Counted from the stretch's first letter, positions 8,703 through 17,000 are shown. The stretch is 64,000 nt of DNA from Ruminiclostridium sp. (GCA_017935365.1 JAGBHT010000032.1:62001-126000), one strand, 5' to 3'. A program made the numbers and translations. Notes: generated by a model not told the origin, from the letters alone.

Positions 8703-9908
8703 ATGGGAAAAGCATTGATAATAGGTGCCGGCGGCGTTGCCGGAGTAGTTGTTCATAAGTGCTGTCAGAACAGCGACGTATTTACTGAGATCTGCATTGC
8801 AAGCCGTACAAAGTCGAAGTGCGACGCGCTCAAAAAGCAGGTCGAAGAAAAAGGCACTAAGACAAAGGTGACAACAGCGCAGGTTGACGCTGACAGCGTT
8901 CCTCAGCTCGTTGAGCTTATAAATAAGGAAAAGCCCGACATAGTAATAAACGTTGCGCTCCCTTATCAGGACCTTACAATAATGGACGCTTGCCTTGAAA
9001 CAAAGACAGACTATGTTGATACCGCAAACTATGAGCACCCCGATACAGCCAAGTTTGAATATAAGTATCAGTGGGCATACAGAGAGAAGTTTGAGAAGGC
9101 AGGAATAACCGCACTTCTCGGAAGCGGATTTGACCCCGGCGTAACAGGCGTATTCTGCGCTTATGCCCAGAAGCATTACTTTGACGAGATCAACTATATT
9201 GATATTCTCGACTGCAACGGCGGCGACCACGGTTATCCGTTTGCCACAAACTTCAACCCCGAGATCAATATCCGTGAGGTATCTGCAAAGGGCAGTTACA
9301 TTGAGGACGGTAAATGGGTAGAAACCGAACCGATGGAGATAAAGAGAGAGTACAACTTTGAGCAGGTCGGAAAAAAGGATATGTATCTTCTGCACCACGA
9401 AGAGCTTGAATCACTCGCACTCAATATCAAGGGTATCAAGCGTATACGTTTCTTTATGACATTCGGTCAGAGCTATCTCACACACTTGAAGTGCCTTGAA
9501 AATGTTGGCATGACATCAATCAAGCCTATTATGTATGAGGGCAAGGAAATAGTACCGCTCCAGTTCTTAAAGGCAGTTTTACCCGACCCCGCATCGCTCG
9601 GTCCGAGAACAGTCGGAAAGACAAATATCGGCTGTATCTGCATAGGCAAGAAGGACGGCAAGGAAGTACACTACAAGGTTTACAACTGCTGTGATCACCA
9701 GGAATGCTACAAGGAAGTCGGCTCGCAGGCTATCAGCTATACTACCGGCGTTCCCGCTATGATAGGCGCTATGATGGTAATGACAGGCAAGTGGAAGAAG
9801 CCCGGTGTTTACAACATTGAAGAGTTTGATCCCGATCCGTTTATGGACGCACTGAACAAGTGGGGACTTCCGTGGCACGAAACATTCGATCCCGAACTCG
9901 TAGATTGA
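8703..9908 (+). CDS. Saccharopine dehydrogenase-family protein (carboxynorspermidine synthase-like)
   Basis: An NAD(P)-dependent oxidoreductase of 401 aa with an N-terminal Rossmann fold (ALIIGAGGVAGVVVHKC) and the family's central segments LGSGFDPGVTGVFCAYAQ and DCNGGDHGYPFATN. The closest named function is carboxynorspermidine synthase, which condenses a diamine with aspartate semialdehyde on the route to norspermidine or spermidine. I start at ATG 8703, 9 nt after AAAGGA; the reading frame is open upstream, but the region there is promoter and leader. The usual partner gene (carboxynorspermidine decarboxylase, nspC) is not in the window. The substrate assignment comes from family resemblance. 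Confidence 0.85.
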   Translation: MGKALIIGAGGVAGVVVHKCCQNSDVFTEICIASRTKSKCDALKKQVEEKGTKTKVTTAQVDADSVPQLVELINKEKPDIVINVALPYQDLTIMDACLETKTDYVDTANYEHPDTAKFEYKYQWAYREKFEKAGITALLGSGFDPGVTGVFCAYAQKHYFDEINYIDILDCNGGDHGYPFATNFNPEINIREVSAKGSYIEDGKWVETEPMEIKREYNFEQVGKKDMYLLHHEELESLALNIKGIKRIRFFMTFGQSYLTHLKCLENVGMTSIKPIMYEGKEIVPLQFLKAVLPDPASLGPRTVGKTNIGCICIGKKDGKEVHYKVYNCCDHQECYKEVGSQAISYTTGVPAMIGAMMVMTGKWKKPGVYNIEEFDPDPFMDALNKWGLPWHETFDPELVD

Positions 9909-9923
9909 GTTGATTTCAGAATA

Positions 9924-9961
9924 TAGTAAAACAGCCCACCGCATTTTTGCGGTGGGCTGTT
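9924..9961 (-). terminator. Left copy of a duplicated terminator hairpin
   Basis: Stem AACAGCCCACCGCA/TGCGGTGGGCTGTT with a TTTT loop. The A-rich flank is on the left and there is no T-tract on the right, so it can terminate only leftward transcripts. The same stem recurs at 10208-10229. Confidence 0.6.
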
Positions 9962-9964
9962 CAG

Positions 9965-10204
9965 CCTATCGATAAACCTATATAATTTTTAAAAATGGGG
10001 GTCGCAGGGGCGAAGCCCCCGACAGGGACTAGGGGCGGTAGCCCCAGTAATATAGCCCCTTTCCAGGGGAAAGGGGTTTGGGGATTCGGCAAGGATGCCG
10101 ATATAGAACGCCCAAAGGCTTTGCACGACGCAAAGCCCACAAAGCGTTCTTAAAGGGATAGAGAATTTGCTCTATTTTATAAAAACAGACTATTTTTACA
10201 AGCT
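9965..10204. repeat. Structured GC-rich interspersed repeat, long copy
   Basis: A 49-nt stretch (9999-10047) is identical to 15819-15867. Similarity continues into CCCAG(T/C)AANATAGCCC and AAGGGG(T/C)TTGGGG, and again at the right end (AGACT...TTTTTACAAGCT). Internal hairpins include GGGGC-GAA-GCCCC and GGGGC-GGTA-GCCCC. This copy carries about 70 extra bases with nested arms AGAACGC/GCGTTCT and GGCTTTGC/GCAAAGCC that the other copy lacks. There is no coding capacity. It fills the space between two convergent genes and is bracketed by matching terminator hairpins. It may be a MITE- or REP-like element or a structured 3'-UTR RNA. Confidence 0.75.
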
Positions 10205-10236
10205 GAACCCACCGCAAAAATGCGGTGGGTTGTTTT
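10205..10236 (+). terminator. Right copy of a duplicated terminator hairpin
   Basis: Stem CCCACCGCA/TGCGGTGGG (10208-10216, 10221-10229) with an AAAA loop, followed on the + strand by TTGTTTTTT. It can terminate rightward transcripts. On the other strand no T-tract follows. Confidence 0.7.
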
Positions 10237-10239
10237 TTA

Positions 10240-11616
10240 TCAGTTCAGTACGGCTATTTTCTTTTTGTCAAGGTTTATCATAAATATGACCGATACAACG
10301 GCGGAAACTATTTCCGCTATCGGGAACACCCACCACATAAGCATATCCGGCGCACCGCCGAGTACAAGCGCCGAAAAGCCCCAGGCTACAGGCAGGACAA
10401 GCACAAACTGCCTTAACAGCGATACGACGAGCGATTGAAAACCGCCATCAATTGCCTGGAATATTCCCTGAAAGGCTATGTTTGCGCCTGCAAATACAAA
10501 GCTTACAGTGATAATGTGCATTGCGTCGGTGCACAGCCTGAGTGAGTTTCCCGACAGGGAGAACAGCTCACCCAGAGGCACGGCAAATATTTCTATCAGT
10601 ATTGTGCCGAGAGCCATTATAATAAGCGTATAGAGCATACCGTATTTTATGCCGTCTTTTATTCGCTTTTTGTCTGCCATTCCGTGAGCGTATGATATTA
10701 CCGGGGTTATTGCGTCACGCATACCGAAAGCGGCAAACAGGAAAAACTGCTGTACCTTGTAGTAAAGTCCGTAGGCGGTCACGGCGTCAATGCTTACAGA
10801 ACCTAAGATAACATTCATTCCGTAGGTCATTATCGACATAAGCGCCTGGGCGATTATAGCCGGAAGACCTATGGAATATATGCCTTTTATGACTGCACCG
10901 TTCGGTTTTTTGTAACACAGTTTCTTACTTATTTCGCTGTTGAATTTAAGATGAAAGATAAGAGCCGTGACAAGTGAAACTATCTGACCTATTACCGTTG
11001 CGAGTGCCGCACCCTTTACTTTCATCTCAGGAACTCCGAGAAGTCCGTAAATCATAATAGGGTCAAGTATGATATTAGTGACAGCACCTGCTATCTGGGC
11101 AATTGTTGAAAACAGCGATCTGCCGGTTGATTGCAGTAACTTTTCGTAAACAGAGAAGAATGTAATTCCAAATGACATTGTACAGCATATCGTAAGATAA
11201 TCTACAGCCATTGCGATTATTTCCTCGTCCTGCGACTGCGTGCGGATATAAGGCTCAACTCCGAATAATCCGACAAGCAGAAAAACGACGTATATTATCA
11301 GCGCAAGAAATTCTGCGTTGCCTGCGGTAAGGCTTGCCTTTTCCCTGTCGCCCTGACCGAGGGATTTTGACAGCAGTGCGTTTGCACCGATACCTGTACC
11401 GATGCCTACCGCTACCATCAGCATCTGCATAGGAAAGGCGAGAGTGAGCGCATTGAACGCCGCCTCTCCGCCTGTCTGCATATTTGTTACGAATGCACTG
11501 TCTACTATGTTGTATACTGCCTGCAATACCATTGAGAGTATTACGGGCAGTCCTGTTTTAAGGAGCAGTTTCCTGACCGGCTCTGTGCCCAGCCTGCTTA
11601 CTTGTTCTTGTTGCAT
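10240..11616 (-). CDS. MATE-family multidrug/sodium antiporter
   Basis: A membrane exporter of the MATE family that uses a Na+ or H+ gradient to expel cationic compounds or drugs. At 458 aa it contains about 12 hydrophobic segments arranged as two similar halves, with family segments such as GTGIGANALLSKSLGQGDREKA split across the first loops, NIILDPIMIYGLLGVPEMKVKGAALAT in the first half and the related FAGANIAFQGIFQAIDGG near the end. AAAGGA lies 9 nt before the ATG. An intrinsic terminator-like hairpin (11641-11681) sits just upstream of the ribosome site and may attenuate transcription. The substrate is unknown. Confidence 0.93.
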   Translation of the reverse strand: MQQEQVSRLGTEPVRKLLLKTGLPVILSMVLQAVYNIVDSAFVTNMQTGGEAAFNALTLAFPMQMLMVAVGIGTGIGANALLSKSLGQGDREKASLTAGNAEFLALIIYVVFLLVGLFGVEPYIRTQSQDEEIIAMAVDYLTICCTMSFGITFFSVYEKLLQSTGRSLFSTIAQIAGAVTNIILDPIMIYGLLGVPEMKVKGAALATVIGQIVSLVTALIFHLKFNSEISKKLCYKKPNGAVIKGIYSIGLPAIIAQALMSIMTYGMNVILGSVSIDAVTAYGLYYKVQQFFLFAAFGMRDAITPVISYAHGMADKKRIKDGIKYGMLYTLIIMALGTILIEIFAVPLGELFSLSGNSLRLCTDAMHIITVSFVFAGANIAFQGIFQAIDGGFQSLVVSLLRQFVLVLPVAWGFSALVLGGAPDMLMWWVFPIAEIVSAVVSVIFMINLDKKKIAVLN

Positions 11617-11640
11617 ATCTGTGTATCCTTTCTTTACGGC

Positions 11641-11681
11641 AAAAAAATAAAGCGTAGATCCGTTGTCCGGATTTACGCTTT
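11641..11681 (-). terminator. Terminator-like hairpin in the MATE gene leader
   Basis: On the minus strand, arms AAAGCGTAAATCCG and CGGATCTACGCTTT (plus coordinates 11668-11681 and 11649-11662) pair with one G-U wobble. They are followed by TTATTTTTTT, only a few bases before the AAAGGA of the MATE gene. It may end the upstream comM transcript or act as an attenuator. Confidence 0.6.
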
Positions 11682-11839
11682 TCGCTACTCGACTGTATTT
11701 ATTTTATCATTTTGCTTTTGCTTTTGTCAAGCCGATGAAAGAATTTCGGCATTTTTATAACTCTGCGGCGGTAAAAACAAGGTCGATTTGTCAGATATTT
11801 TACCGCCTTATATAAATATGATAAGCGGCAAAATGACGG

Positions 11840-13369
11840 TTATTTCCCTGCACCCCAGTACTTTCTGTCAAGGCTTCTGAAATTAACTGCCGAGGATATA
11901 TCCTGCCGTCTTATTATCTCGCTTCCCGCAAGGTCTGCACAGGTGCGTGCGACTTTGAGTATCCTGTCGTATGCTCTTGCTGACAGCCCCATTTTGTCAA
12001 AGCAGTCGGAGAGCATCTTCTTTGCGCTTTCGTCAATTGGGCACATTTCATGAAGATATGCGGGCGGTATCTTGGAGTTTGAGCGTATATCCGTACCTGC
12101 AAAGCGCTCTTGTTGTATTTCTCTTGCTTTCATTATGCGTTCAAGCACGGCACTGCTCGGCTCGCCCTTTTTCGCACTGCTGATCTCTTCATATGACAAC
12201 TGCGGCATTTCCACCTGTATATCTATTCTGTCGAGTACGGGGCGGCTTATCTTGCCGAGATAATTCTGTATCATATTTTTGGAGCAGGTGCATTTGCCCT
12301 TAGGGTTGCCGAAATTGCCGCAGGGGCAGGGGTTCATGGCGGCGACAAGCATAATATCGCACGGATATGATACCGAGCCCTGCGCTCTTGATATTGTTAT
12401 AACTCCGTCCTCGAGCGGCTGTCTTAGCGTTTCGAGCGTTCTGCGGTCAAATTCGGGCAGTTCGTCAAGAAACAATACGCCGTTATGCGCAAGGGATATT
12501 TCACCCGGTCTGGGAATACTTCCGCCGCCTATAAGTCCGACTGCCGAGGCGGTGTGTGATACGCTCCTGAAAGGGCGGACGGTAACTATCGGCTTTTCGC
12601 GGTCAAGCATACCTGCTATCGAGTGTATACCGGTGGTTTCAATGCTTTCGTCAAAGGTCATAGGCGGGAGTATTGAGGGTATACGCTTTGCTATCATACT
12701 TTTACCCGTACCGGGAGGACCGATGAGCAGGACGTTGTGAAAGCCTGCGGCGGCGACTTCCAGCGCGTGACGGGCAAGCGCCTGTCCCTTTACATCGGAT
12801 AAGTCCTCGGTTTCAAACATTTCGGGCGAGGGAACATAGGGAGGTTCAGGCTCAATACGCTTTTTACCTGTGAAATGATTTATCAGGTCGGAAATATGCT
12901 TTATGCCGTATACCGATAATCCCTCGACAACGGACGCTTCCTTTGCGTTCTCGGCAGGGAGAAACAGCCGTTTTATACCGCATTTTCTTGCTTCTATCGA
13001 CATGCTGATAACTCCGCCTGTGAACACAAGCGAGCCGCCGAGCGAAACCTCGCCGATAAAGGCGCAGTCGGAAAGATCCTCGGTGATGATATTGTTGACC
13101 GCAAGTATGGCGGCGATTATCGTGAAGTCGTACAGTGAGCCGCATTTACGCACGTCTGCGGGCGCTAAGTTGACCGTCAGCTTCTGACCGCTTATCGCTA
13201 TGCCGATGCCCGAAAGAGCGCCTTTTATACGCATTTTGCTTTCCTGTACGGCAAGGTCGCCAAGTCCGACTATGTCAAACGACGGCTGACCCCTTGATGA
13301 TATTATTTCAGCGGTGACTTTAAAGGCGTTCATACCGAAAAGTCCCATTCCGTTTACCTGAGAATACAT
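11840..13369 (-). CDS. comM: YifB/ComM-family AAA+ ATPase (Mg chelatase-like)
   Basis: ComM-family proteins are hexameric helicases that promote branch migration during natural transformation and homologous recombination. The N-terminal domain has the family opening MYSQVNGMGLFGM and SFDIVGLGDLAVQESKMRIKGAL in two parts. The central AAA+ module has Walker A GPPGTGKSMIAKR, Walker B GVLFLDELPEF and a Cys cluster (CPCGNFGNPKGKCTC). The C-terminal segment is Mg_chelatase_C-like (LSARAYDRILKVARTCADL). I start at ATG 13369, preceded by AGGTGA and matching the family N-terminus. An ATG 18 bases further upstream has no ribosome site. It has its own promoter. Confidence 0.92.
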   Translation of the reverse strand: MYSQVNGMGLFGMNAFKVTAEIISSRGQPSFDIVGLGDLAVQESKMRIKGALSGIGIAISGQKLTVNLAPADVRKCGSLYDFTIIAAILAVNNIITEDLSDCAFIGEVSLGGSLVFTGGVISMSIEARKCGIKRLFLPAENAKEASVVEGLSVYGIKHISDLINHFTGKKRIEPEPPYVPSPEMFETEDLSDVKGQALARHALEVAAAGFHNVLLIGPPGTGKSMIAKRIPSILPPMTFDESIETTGIHSIAGMLDREKPIVTVRPFRSVSHTASAVGLIGGGSIPRPGEISLAHNGVLFLDELPEFDRRTLETLRQPLEDGVITISRAQGSVSYPCDIMLVAAMNPCPCGNFGNPKGKCTCSKNMIQNYLGKISRPVLDRIDIQVEMPQLSYEEISSAKKGEPSSAVLERIMKAREIQQERFAGTDIRSNSKIPPAYLHEMCPIDESAKKMLSDCFDKMGLSARAYDRILKVARTCADLAGSEIIRRQDISSAVNFRSLDRKYWGAGK

Positions 13370-13414
13370 ATTTTCACCTGTTTTCATTTTGTTTTAAGTG
13401 ATAACTATGTAATA

Positions 13415-13443
13415 ATTATACAACCTTTTAGGTATATTTTCAA
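13415..13443 (-). promoter_or_regulatory. Promoter of comM
   Basis: On the minus strand, TTGAAA (13438-13443) and TATAAT (13415-13420) with a 17-nt spacer. Confidence 0.65.
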
Positions 13444-13497
13444 CAAAAACACGTTTTTTTACTGCTGAAAAATCTAATAATATTTTTAAGATTTTAT

Positions 13498-13526
13498 TTG
13501 CATTTGCGGCGGAAAAATGTTATACT
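13498..13526 (+). promoter_or_regulatory. Promoter of the phosphoglucomutase gene
   Basis: TTGCAT (13498-13503) and TATACT (13521-13526), 17-nt spacer. The 95-nt leader contains the palindrome AGCTATAGCT. Confidence 0.6.
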
Positions 13527-13621
13527 GTCTAGTGAATGGAATTTTAGGTTAGCTATAGCTATATTAAGCTTAAAAAGCAATGTAACTATGCGACCGTTTT
13601 ATACAGAAAGGACAGACTACT

Positions 13622-15340
13622 ATGGCAAACACTACAGAGCTTTACAACGAGTGGCTTGAAAAAGCAGTCAAGGATGCTGATTTAAAAACAGAGCTTGAAA
13701 GCGTAAAGGGTAAGGAAGACGAGATAAACGACCGTTTCTACCGTGATCTCGAGTTCGGTACAGGCGGACTGAGAGGCGTTATCGGCGCAGGTACAAACAG
13801 AATGAACGTTTATACCGTAGGCAAGGCAACACAGGGTCTTGCAAACTACCTCAAGAACACAGGCAAGAGCGATCTTAAGGTTGCAGTTGCATACGACAGC
13901 AGAATCAAGTCTGACGTATTCGCAAAGCACGCCGCTTCTATCTTTGCGGCAAACGGCATTACAGCAAACATCTACACAGAGCTTATGCCTACTCCTATGC
14001 TTTCATGGGCAGTAAGAGCGCTCGGCTGTGACGCAGGTATCATTGTTACGGCAAGCCACAACCCCGCTAAGTACAACGGTTACAAGGTTTACGGAAGCGA
14101 CGGCTGTCAGGTTACACTTGAAGCCGCTGAAAAGATACTCGGCGAGATAGAAAAGCTCAACATCTTTGCAGACGTAAAGAGCGGTGACTTTGAGCAGTAT
14201 GTAAACGAAGGCAAGATAAAGTACATCGGTCAGGACGTAATCGATGAATATATCGCAAATGTCAAGAAGCAGTCTATCCACCCAGAGCTTTGCGCAAAGA
14301 GCGGACTTAAGGTTGTATATACTCCTCTCAACGGTGCCGGAAACAAGCCCGTTCGCCGTATCTTAAAGGAGATCGGTATCAACAACGTTGTAGTTGTTAA
14401 GGAACAGGAAATGCCCGACGGCAACTTCACGACCTGCCCCTACCCCAACCCCGAGATCAAGGAAGCATTACACTTAGGTCTTGAGCTGTGCAAGACAGAA
14501 AAGCCCGATTTACTGCTCGCTACCGACCCCGACAGCGACCGTGTAGGTATTGCAGTTCCCGACGGTGATAAGTACGTTCTTTTCACAGGTAACGAAGTAG
14601 GCGCAATGTTACTCGAGTATATCTGCAAGGAGCGTATCGCCGCAGGTACAATGCCCGCAAACCCCGTTGCGGTAAAGACAATAGTTACAACAGACCTTGT
14701 TAAGGCTATCGCCGCTAAGTACGGCGTTGAGCTGAGAGAAGTCCTCACAGGCTTCAAGTTCATCGGCGAGCAGATCGGCTTCTTAGAGGCTAAGGGTGAA
14801 GAAAACAGATACATCTTCGGCTTTGAAGAGAGTTACGGTTACCTCGCAGGCTCATATGTAAGAGATAAGGACGCTGTTGTAGCATCAATGCTTATCTGCG
14901 AAATGGCAGCATTCTACCGTTCACAGGGCATTTCTCTCGTACAGGCAAGAGCTAAGATGTACAGCGACTACGGCTTCTACTGCAACAAGCTTGAAACATT
15001 CACTTTCGAGGGCGAAACAGGTATGAAGAAGATGAACGCTATCATGGATACACTGAGAAACGAAAAGCTTGAAGCTATCGCAGGTTCTAAGGTAATCGGC
15101 AAGGCTGACTACAAGCTGAGCGTAAAGACAGATTATGTAAGCGGCAAGACAGAAGAACTTACACTTCCCAAGTCAAACGTTATCACATTCTACCTTGAAG
15201 ACAACGCAAGCGTAGTAATCAGACCTTCAGGTACAGAGCCCAAGATCAAGCTTTACTATACAACAGTCGGTTCAAGTGTTGAAGATGCGGCTGAAAAGCA
15301 GGCTAAGCTTTCAGCAGATTTCACAAAGATAGTAGGCTGA
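13622..15340 (+). CDS. Phospho-sugar mutase (alpha-phosphoglucomutase type)
   Basis: Interconverts glucose-1-phosphate and glucose-6-phosphate, and possibly mannose phosphates, through a phosphoserine intermediate. The 572-aa length and four-domain layout match PgcA/PMM-PGM proteins of Bacillota. The phosphoserine is S145 in TASHNPAKYNGYKVYG. The Mg-binding loop is DPDSDRVG, the sugar-specificity loop GFEESYGY, and the phosphate-binding loop RPSGTEPKIKLYY. AAAGGA precedes the ATG. With glgP and the GH13 enzyme nearby it completes the path from glycogen to glycolysis, though it is transcribed separately. Confidence 0.93.
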   Translation: MANTTELYNEWLEKAVKDADLKTELESVKGKEDEINDRFYRDLEFGTGGLRGVIGAGTNRMNVYTVGKATQGLANYLKNTGKSDLKVAVAYDSRIKSDVFAKHAASIFAANGITANIYTELMPTPMLSWAVRALGCDAGIIVTASHNPAKYNGYKVYGSDGCQVTLEAAEKILGEIEKLNIFADVKSGDFEQYVNEGKIKYIGQDVIDEYIANVKKQSIHPELCAKSGLKVVYTPLNGAGNKPVRRILKEIGINNVVVVKEQEMPDGNFTTCPYPNPEIKEALHLGLELCKTEKPDLLLATDPDSDRVGIAVPDGDKYVLFTGNEVGAMLLEYICKERIAAGTMPANPVAVKTIVTTDLVKAIAAKYGVELREVLTGFKFIGEQIGFLEAKGEENRYIFGFEESYGYLAGSYVRDKDAVVASMLICEMAAFYRSQGISLVQARAKMYSDYGFYCNKLETFTFEGETGMKKMNAIMDTLRNEKLEAIAGSKVIGKADYKLSVKTDYVSGKTEELTLPKSNVITFYLEDNASVVIRPSGTEPKIKLYYTTVGSSVEDAAEKQAKLSADFTKIVG

Positions 15341-15384
15341 ACAAGTTACTGATTCACAAGTTTCAGGAAATTTTGAAAAAACTA

Positions 15385-15413
15385 TTGCAAAATATATTTT
15401 TCTGTGCTATAAT
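15385..15413 (+). promoter_or_regulatory. Promoter of rpmE
   Basis: TTGCAA (15385-15390) and TATAAT (15408-15413), 17-nt spacer. Confidence 0.75.
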
Positions 15414-15499
15414 AGTAACCTAAGCGTGAAAGCGCGCAATTCTGAAATCATGGCGAAAGCTGTAATTTAGATCAATTCCAAAGGTCAGGAGGTGACAGC

Positions 15500-15703
15500 A
15501 TGAAAGAAGGTATCCACCCTAACTACCAGCCCACCACTATCAAGTGTGCTTGCGGCGAGGTTATCGAAACAAGATCAACCAAGCAGGATATAAAGGTTGA
15601 AATCTGCTCGAAGTGCCACCCTTTCTTTACAGGAAAGCAGAAGTTGGTTGACACAGGCGGACGTGTTGACAAGTTCAAGAAGAAGTACAATCTTGACAAG
15701 TAA
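15500..15703 (+). CDS. rpmE: Large-subunit ribosomal protein bL31 (zinc-binding form)
   Basis: A 67-aa 50S subunit protein. It starts [19 protein letters not shown] and keeps the zinc-binding cysteine set (CAC near residue 16, CSKC near 37) that marks the C+ form. Zinc-free paralogues made under zinc starvation lack these residues. A strong AGGAGGTGA lies just before the ATG. Single-gene unit with its own promoter and terminator. Confidence 0.98.
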   Translation: MKEGIHPNYQPTTIKCACGEVIETRSTKQDIKVEICSKCHPFFTGKQKLVDTGGRVDKFKKKYNLDK

Positions 15704-15712
15704 TGAAAAAAG

Positions 15713-15742
15713 AGGACTGTTGCGTTTGCACAGTCCTTTTTA
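15713..15742 (+). terminator. Intrinsic terminator of rpmE
   Basis: Arms AGGACTGT/ACAGTCCT (15713-15720, 15730-15737), extended by TGC/GCA around GTTT, followed by TTTTTA. Confidence 0.85.
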
Positions 15743-15751
15743 CTTTACCGG

Positions 15752-15787
15752 TAAAACTTAAGCGCAGTCAAAAGACTGCGCTTAAGT
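15752..15787 (-). terminator. Left copy of a second duplicated terminator hairpin
   Basis: Arms ACTTAAGCGCAGTC/GACTGCGCTTAAGT around AAAA (15756-15787). The A-rich flank on the left gives a T-tract only for leftward transcripts such as those from the gtrA operon. Confidence 0.65.
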
Positions 15788-15954
15788 CTGTCGAAAAACC
15801 CCTTAAAATTTTAAAACAGGGTCGCAGGGGCGAAGCCCCCGACAGGGACTAGGGGCGGTAGCCCCAGCAAAATAGCCCATTCCCACGGGGAAGGGGCTTG
15901 GGGTTAGGGATTGAGAATAGGCTACATTTCTCAAAAATAGACTTTTTCTACAAG
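15788..15954. repeat. Structured GC-rich interspersed repeat, short copy
   Basis: Shares the 49-nt identical block (15819-15867) and both end regions (TCGAAAAACC... on the left, AGACTTTTTCTACAAGCT on the right) with the copy at 9965-10204, but lacks its central nested hairpin. It also lies between convergent genes and between two copies of the same terminator stem. No open reading frame is present. Confidence 0.75.
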
Positions 15955-15990
15955 CTTAAGCGCAGTCAAAAGACTGCGCTTAAGTTTTAT
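15955..15990 (+). terminator. Right copy of the second duplicated terminator hairpin
   Basis: Arms CTTAAGCGCAGTC/GACTGCGCTTAAG (15955-15967, 15972-15984) around AAAA, followed on the + strand by TTTTAT. The sequence is identical, in direct orientation, to the hairpin at 15757-15786. Confidence 0.7.
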
Positions 15991-15995
15991 ACAGT

Positions 15996-16532
15996 TTACT
16001 GTTTTTTCTCTTTCCTGAAAACAAACACCTTACTGAAAATATAATTCAGCACAAGCACAACGATATTCGAGAATATCTTCGCGCAGAACTCATAAAGTCC
16101 GTTTTCGATATTCGGGAGATTTACAAGCAGGAACATTATAATAAGATCAACAAACAGCGTGAACAACCTTGCCGCATAGAACGACAGCGCCTGTACTGCA
16201 TTCTTGCCGAATCCCTTTACCTTGCTTTGGAACACCCAAATCCTGTTTGTGATATACGCGAACGTCACCGATACTATCCACGATATGATATTCGGCAGTA
16301 CGGTTGACGAATCGCCGCCGCTGAAATTGAGCCTGTACGTCCATTTTAAAAACAGAGGTACGCTTTCTTCACTCGGGAATATACACCGGATTACAAAGTA
16401 CGTTACTATCGACACAAGCGTTGTAAGCGCCCCGAAGATAACATACATTATTATCTCACGGTATCTTGTAAAAAGCTCCTTCCACTGTGACGGGTGCAGA
16501 GCTATTTTAAATATTTCCTTGATCTTGTCCAA
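15996..16532 (-). CDS. GtrA-family membrane protein
   Basis: A 178-aa integral membrane protein of the GtrA family, whose members act in transfer or translocation of lipid-linked sugars for cell-wall polysaccharides. Four hydrophobic segments are visible: around IIMYVIFGALTTLVSIVTY, SWIVSVTFAYITNRIWVFQS, FTLFVDLIIMFLLVN and NIVVLVLNYIFSKVFVF. The last ends in a basic RKEKKQ tail. It starts with TTG at 16532, right after the stop of the preceding gene (TAA-TTG), so translation is coupled. It is the last gene of the GH51 operon and is followed by the repeat-bearing terminator region. Confidence 0.88.
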   Translation of the reverse strand: MDKIKEIFKIALHPSQWKELFTRYREIIMYVIFGALTTLVSIVTYFVIRCIFPSEESVPLFLKWTYRLNFSGGDSSTVLPNIISWIVSVTFAYITNRIWVFQSKVKGFGKNAVQALSFYAARLFTLFVDLIIMFLLVNLPNIENGLYEFCAKIFSNIVVLVLNYIFSKVFVFRKEKKQ

Positions 16533-16982
16533 TTACATATCCGCCATTTCGTCAAAATCTTCGCTGTGCAGATTGTCCTCGCCCATATCGCCGTGACCGT
16601 GCAGGTTTGCACCGACCATATCTCTGCCTCTTACCATATACTTGTCGCGTTCGAGCTTTACAGCCTCGTCAAGTATTTTCTTTACTTCTCTCGGATTCTT
16701 GACAGATACAAGCTCCTTGTTCGGTGTGTCGCAGTCCCTTGATGTAACCACGATAGTGCCACAGCCTACCATTCTCTGACCGAGCGACAGCTTCATAGTC
16801 TTGTCAACTATCTTGTAAAGCTCGATCTCGTCCTCCTTGATATTGAGAAATCCCACCTTCGTATATAATACGCTTGACGTAAGTATATATCTTGTAAATG
16901 AGATAGGCATACCCATTATGCACTTTTTGCCGGTCCACAGAATATCGCCGTAATCACGCTCGAGCTTTTTCATATTAGCCAT
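16533..16982 (-). CDS. Small protein with a predicted bacterial PH-like domain
   Basis: A 149-aa cytoplasmic protein. The central segment (GKKCIMGMPISFTRYILTSS, VLYTKVGFLNIKEDEIELYKIVD in pieces, then LGQRMVGCGTIVVTSRD) has the strand pattern of bacterial PH domains: an opening hairpin, an I-x-x-DEIELYKI strand and a G-x-G-TIVV strand. The C-terminus is a short acidic/His-rich tail (HGHGDMGEDNLHSEDFDE). I chose ATG 16982, 8 nt after AAAGGA; the GTG at 17000 overlaps that site. Its function is unknown. It sits between a Cys-rich small protein and GtrA in the GH51 operon. Confidence 0.6.
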   Translation of the reverse strand: MANMKKLERDYGDILWTGKKCIMGMPISFTRYILTSSVLYTKVGFLNIKEDEIELYKIVDKTMKLSLGQRMVGCGTIVVTSRDCDTPNKELVSVKNPREVKKILDEAVKLERDKYMVRGRDMVGANLHGHGDMGEDNLHSEDFDEMADM

Positions 16983-17000
16983 AACATTTTTTCCTTTCAC

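Noticed and set aside
8646-9398. A 250-aa minus-strand frame inside the saccharopine dehydrogenase-family gene
   Set aside because: It is fully covered by a gene with a clear Rossmann motif, a good start and a promoter; the antisense frame resembles no known protein.
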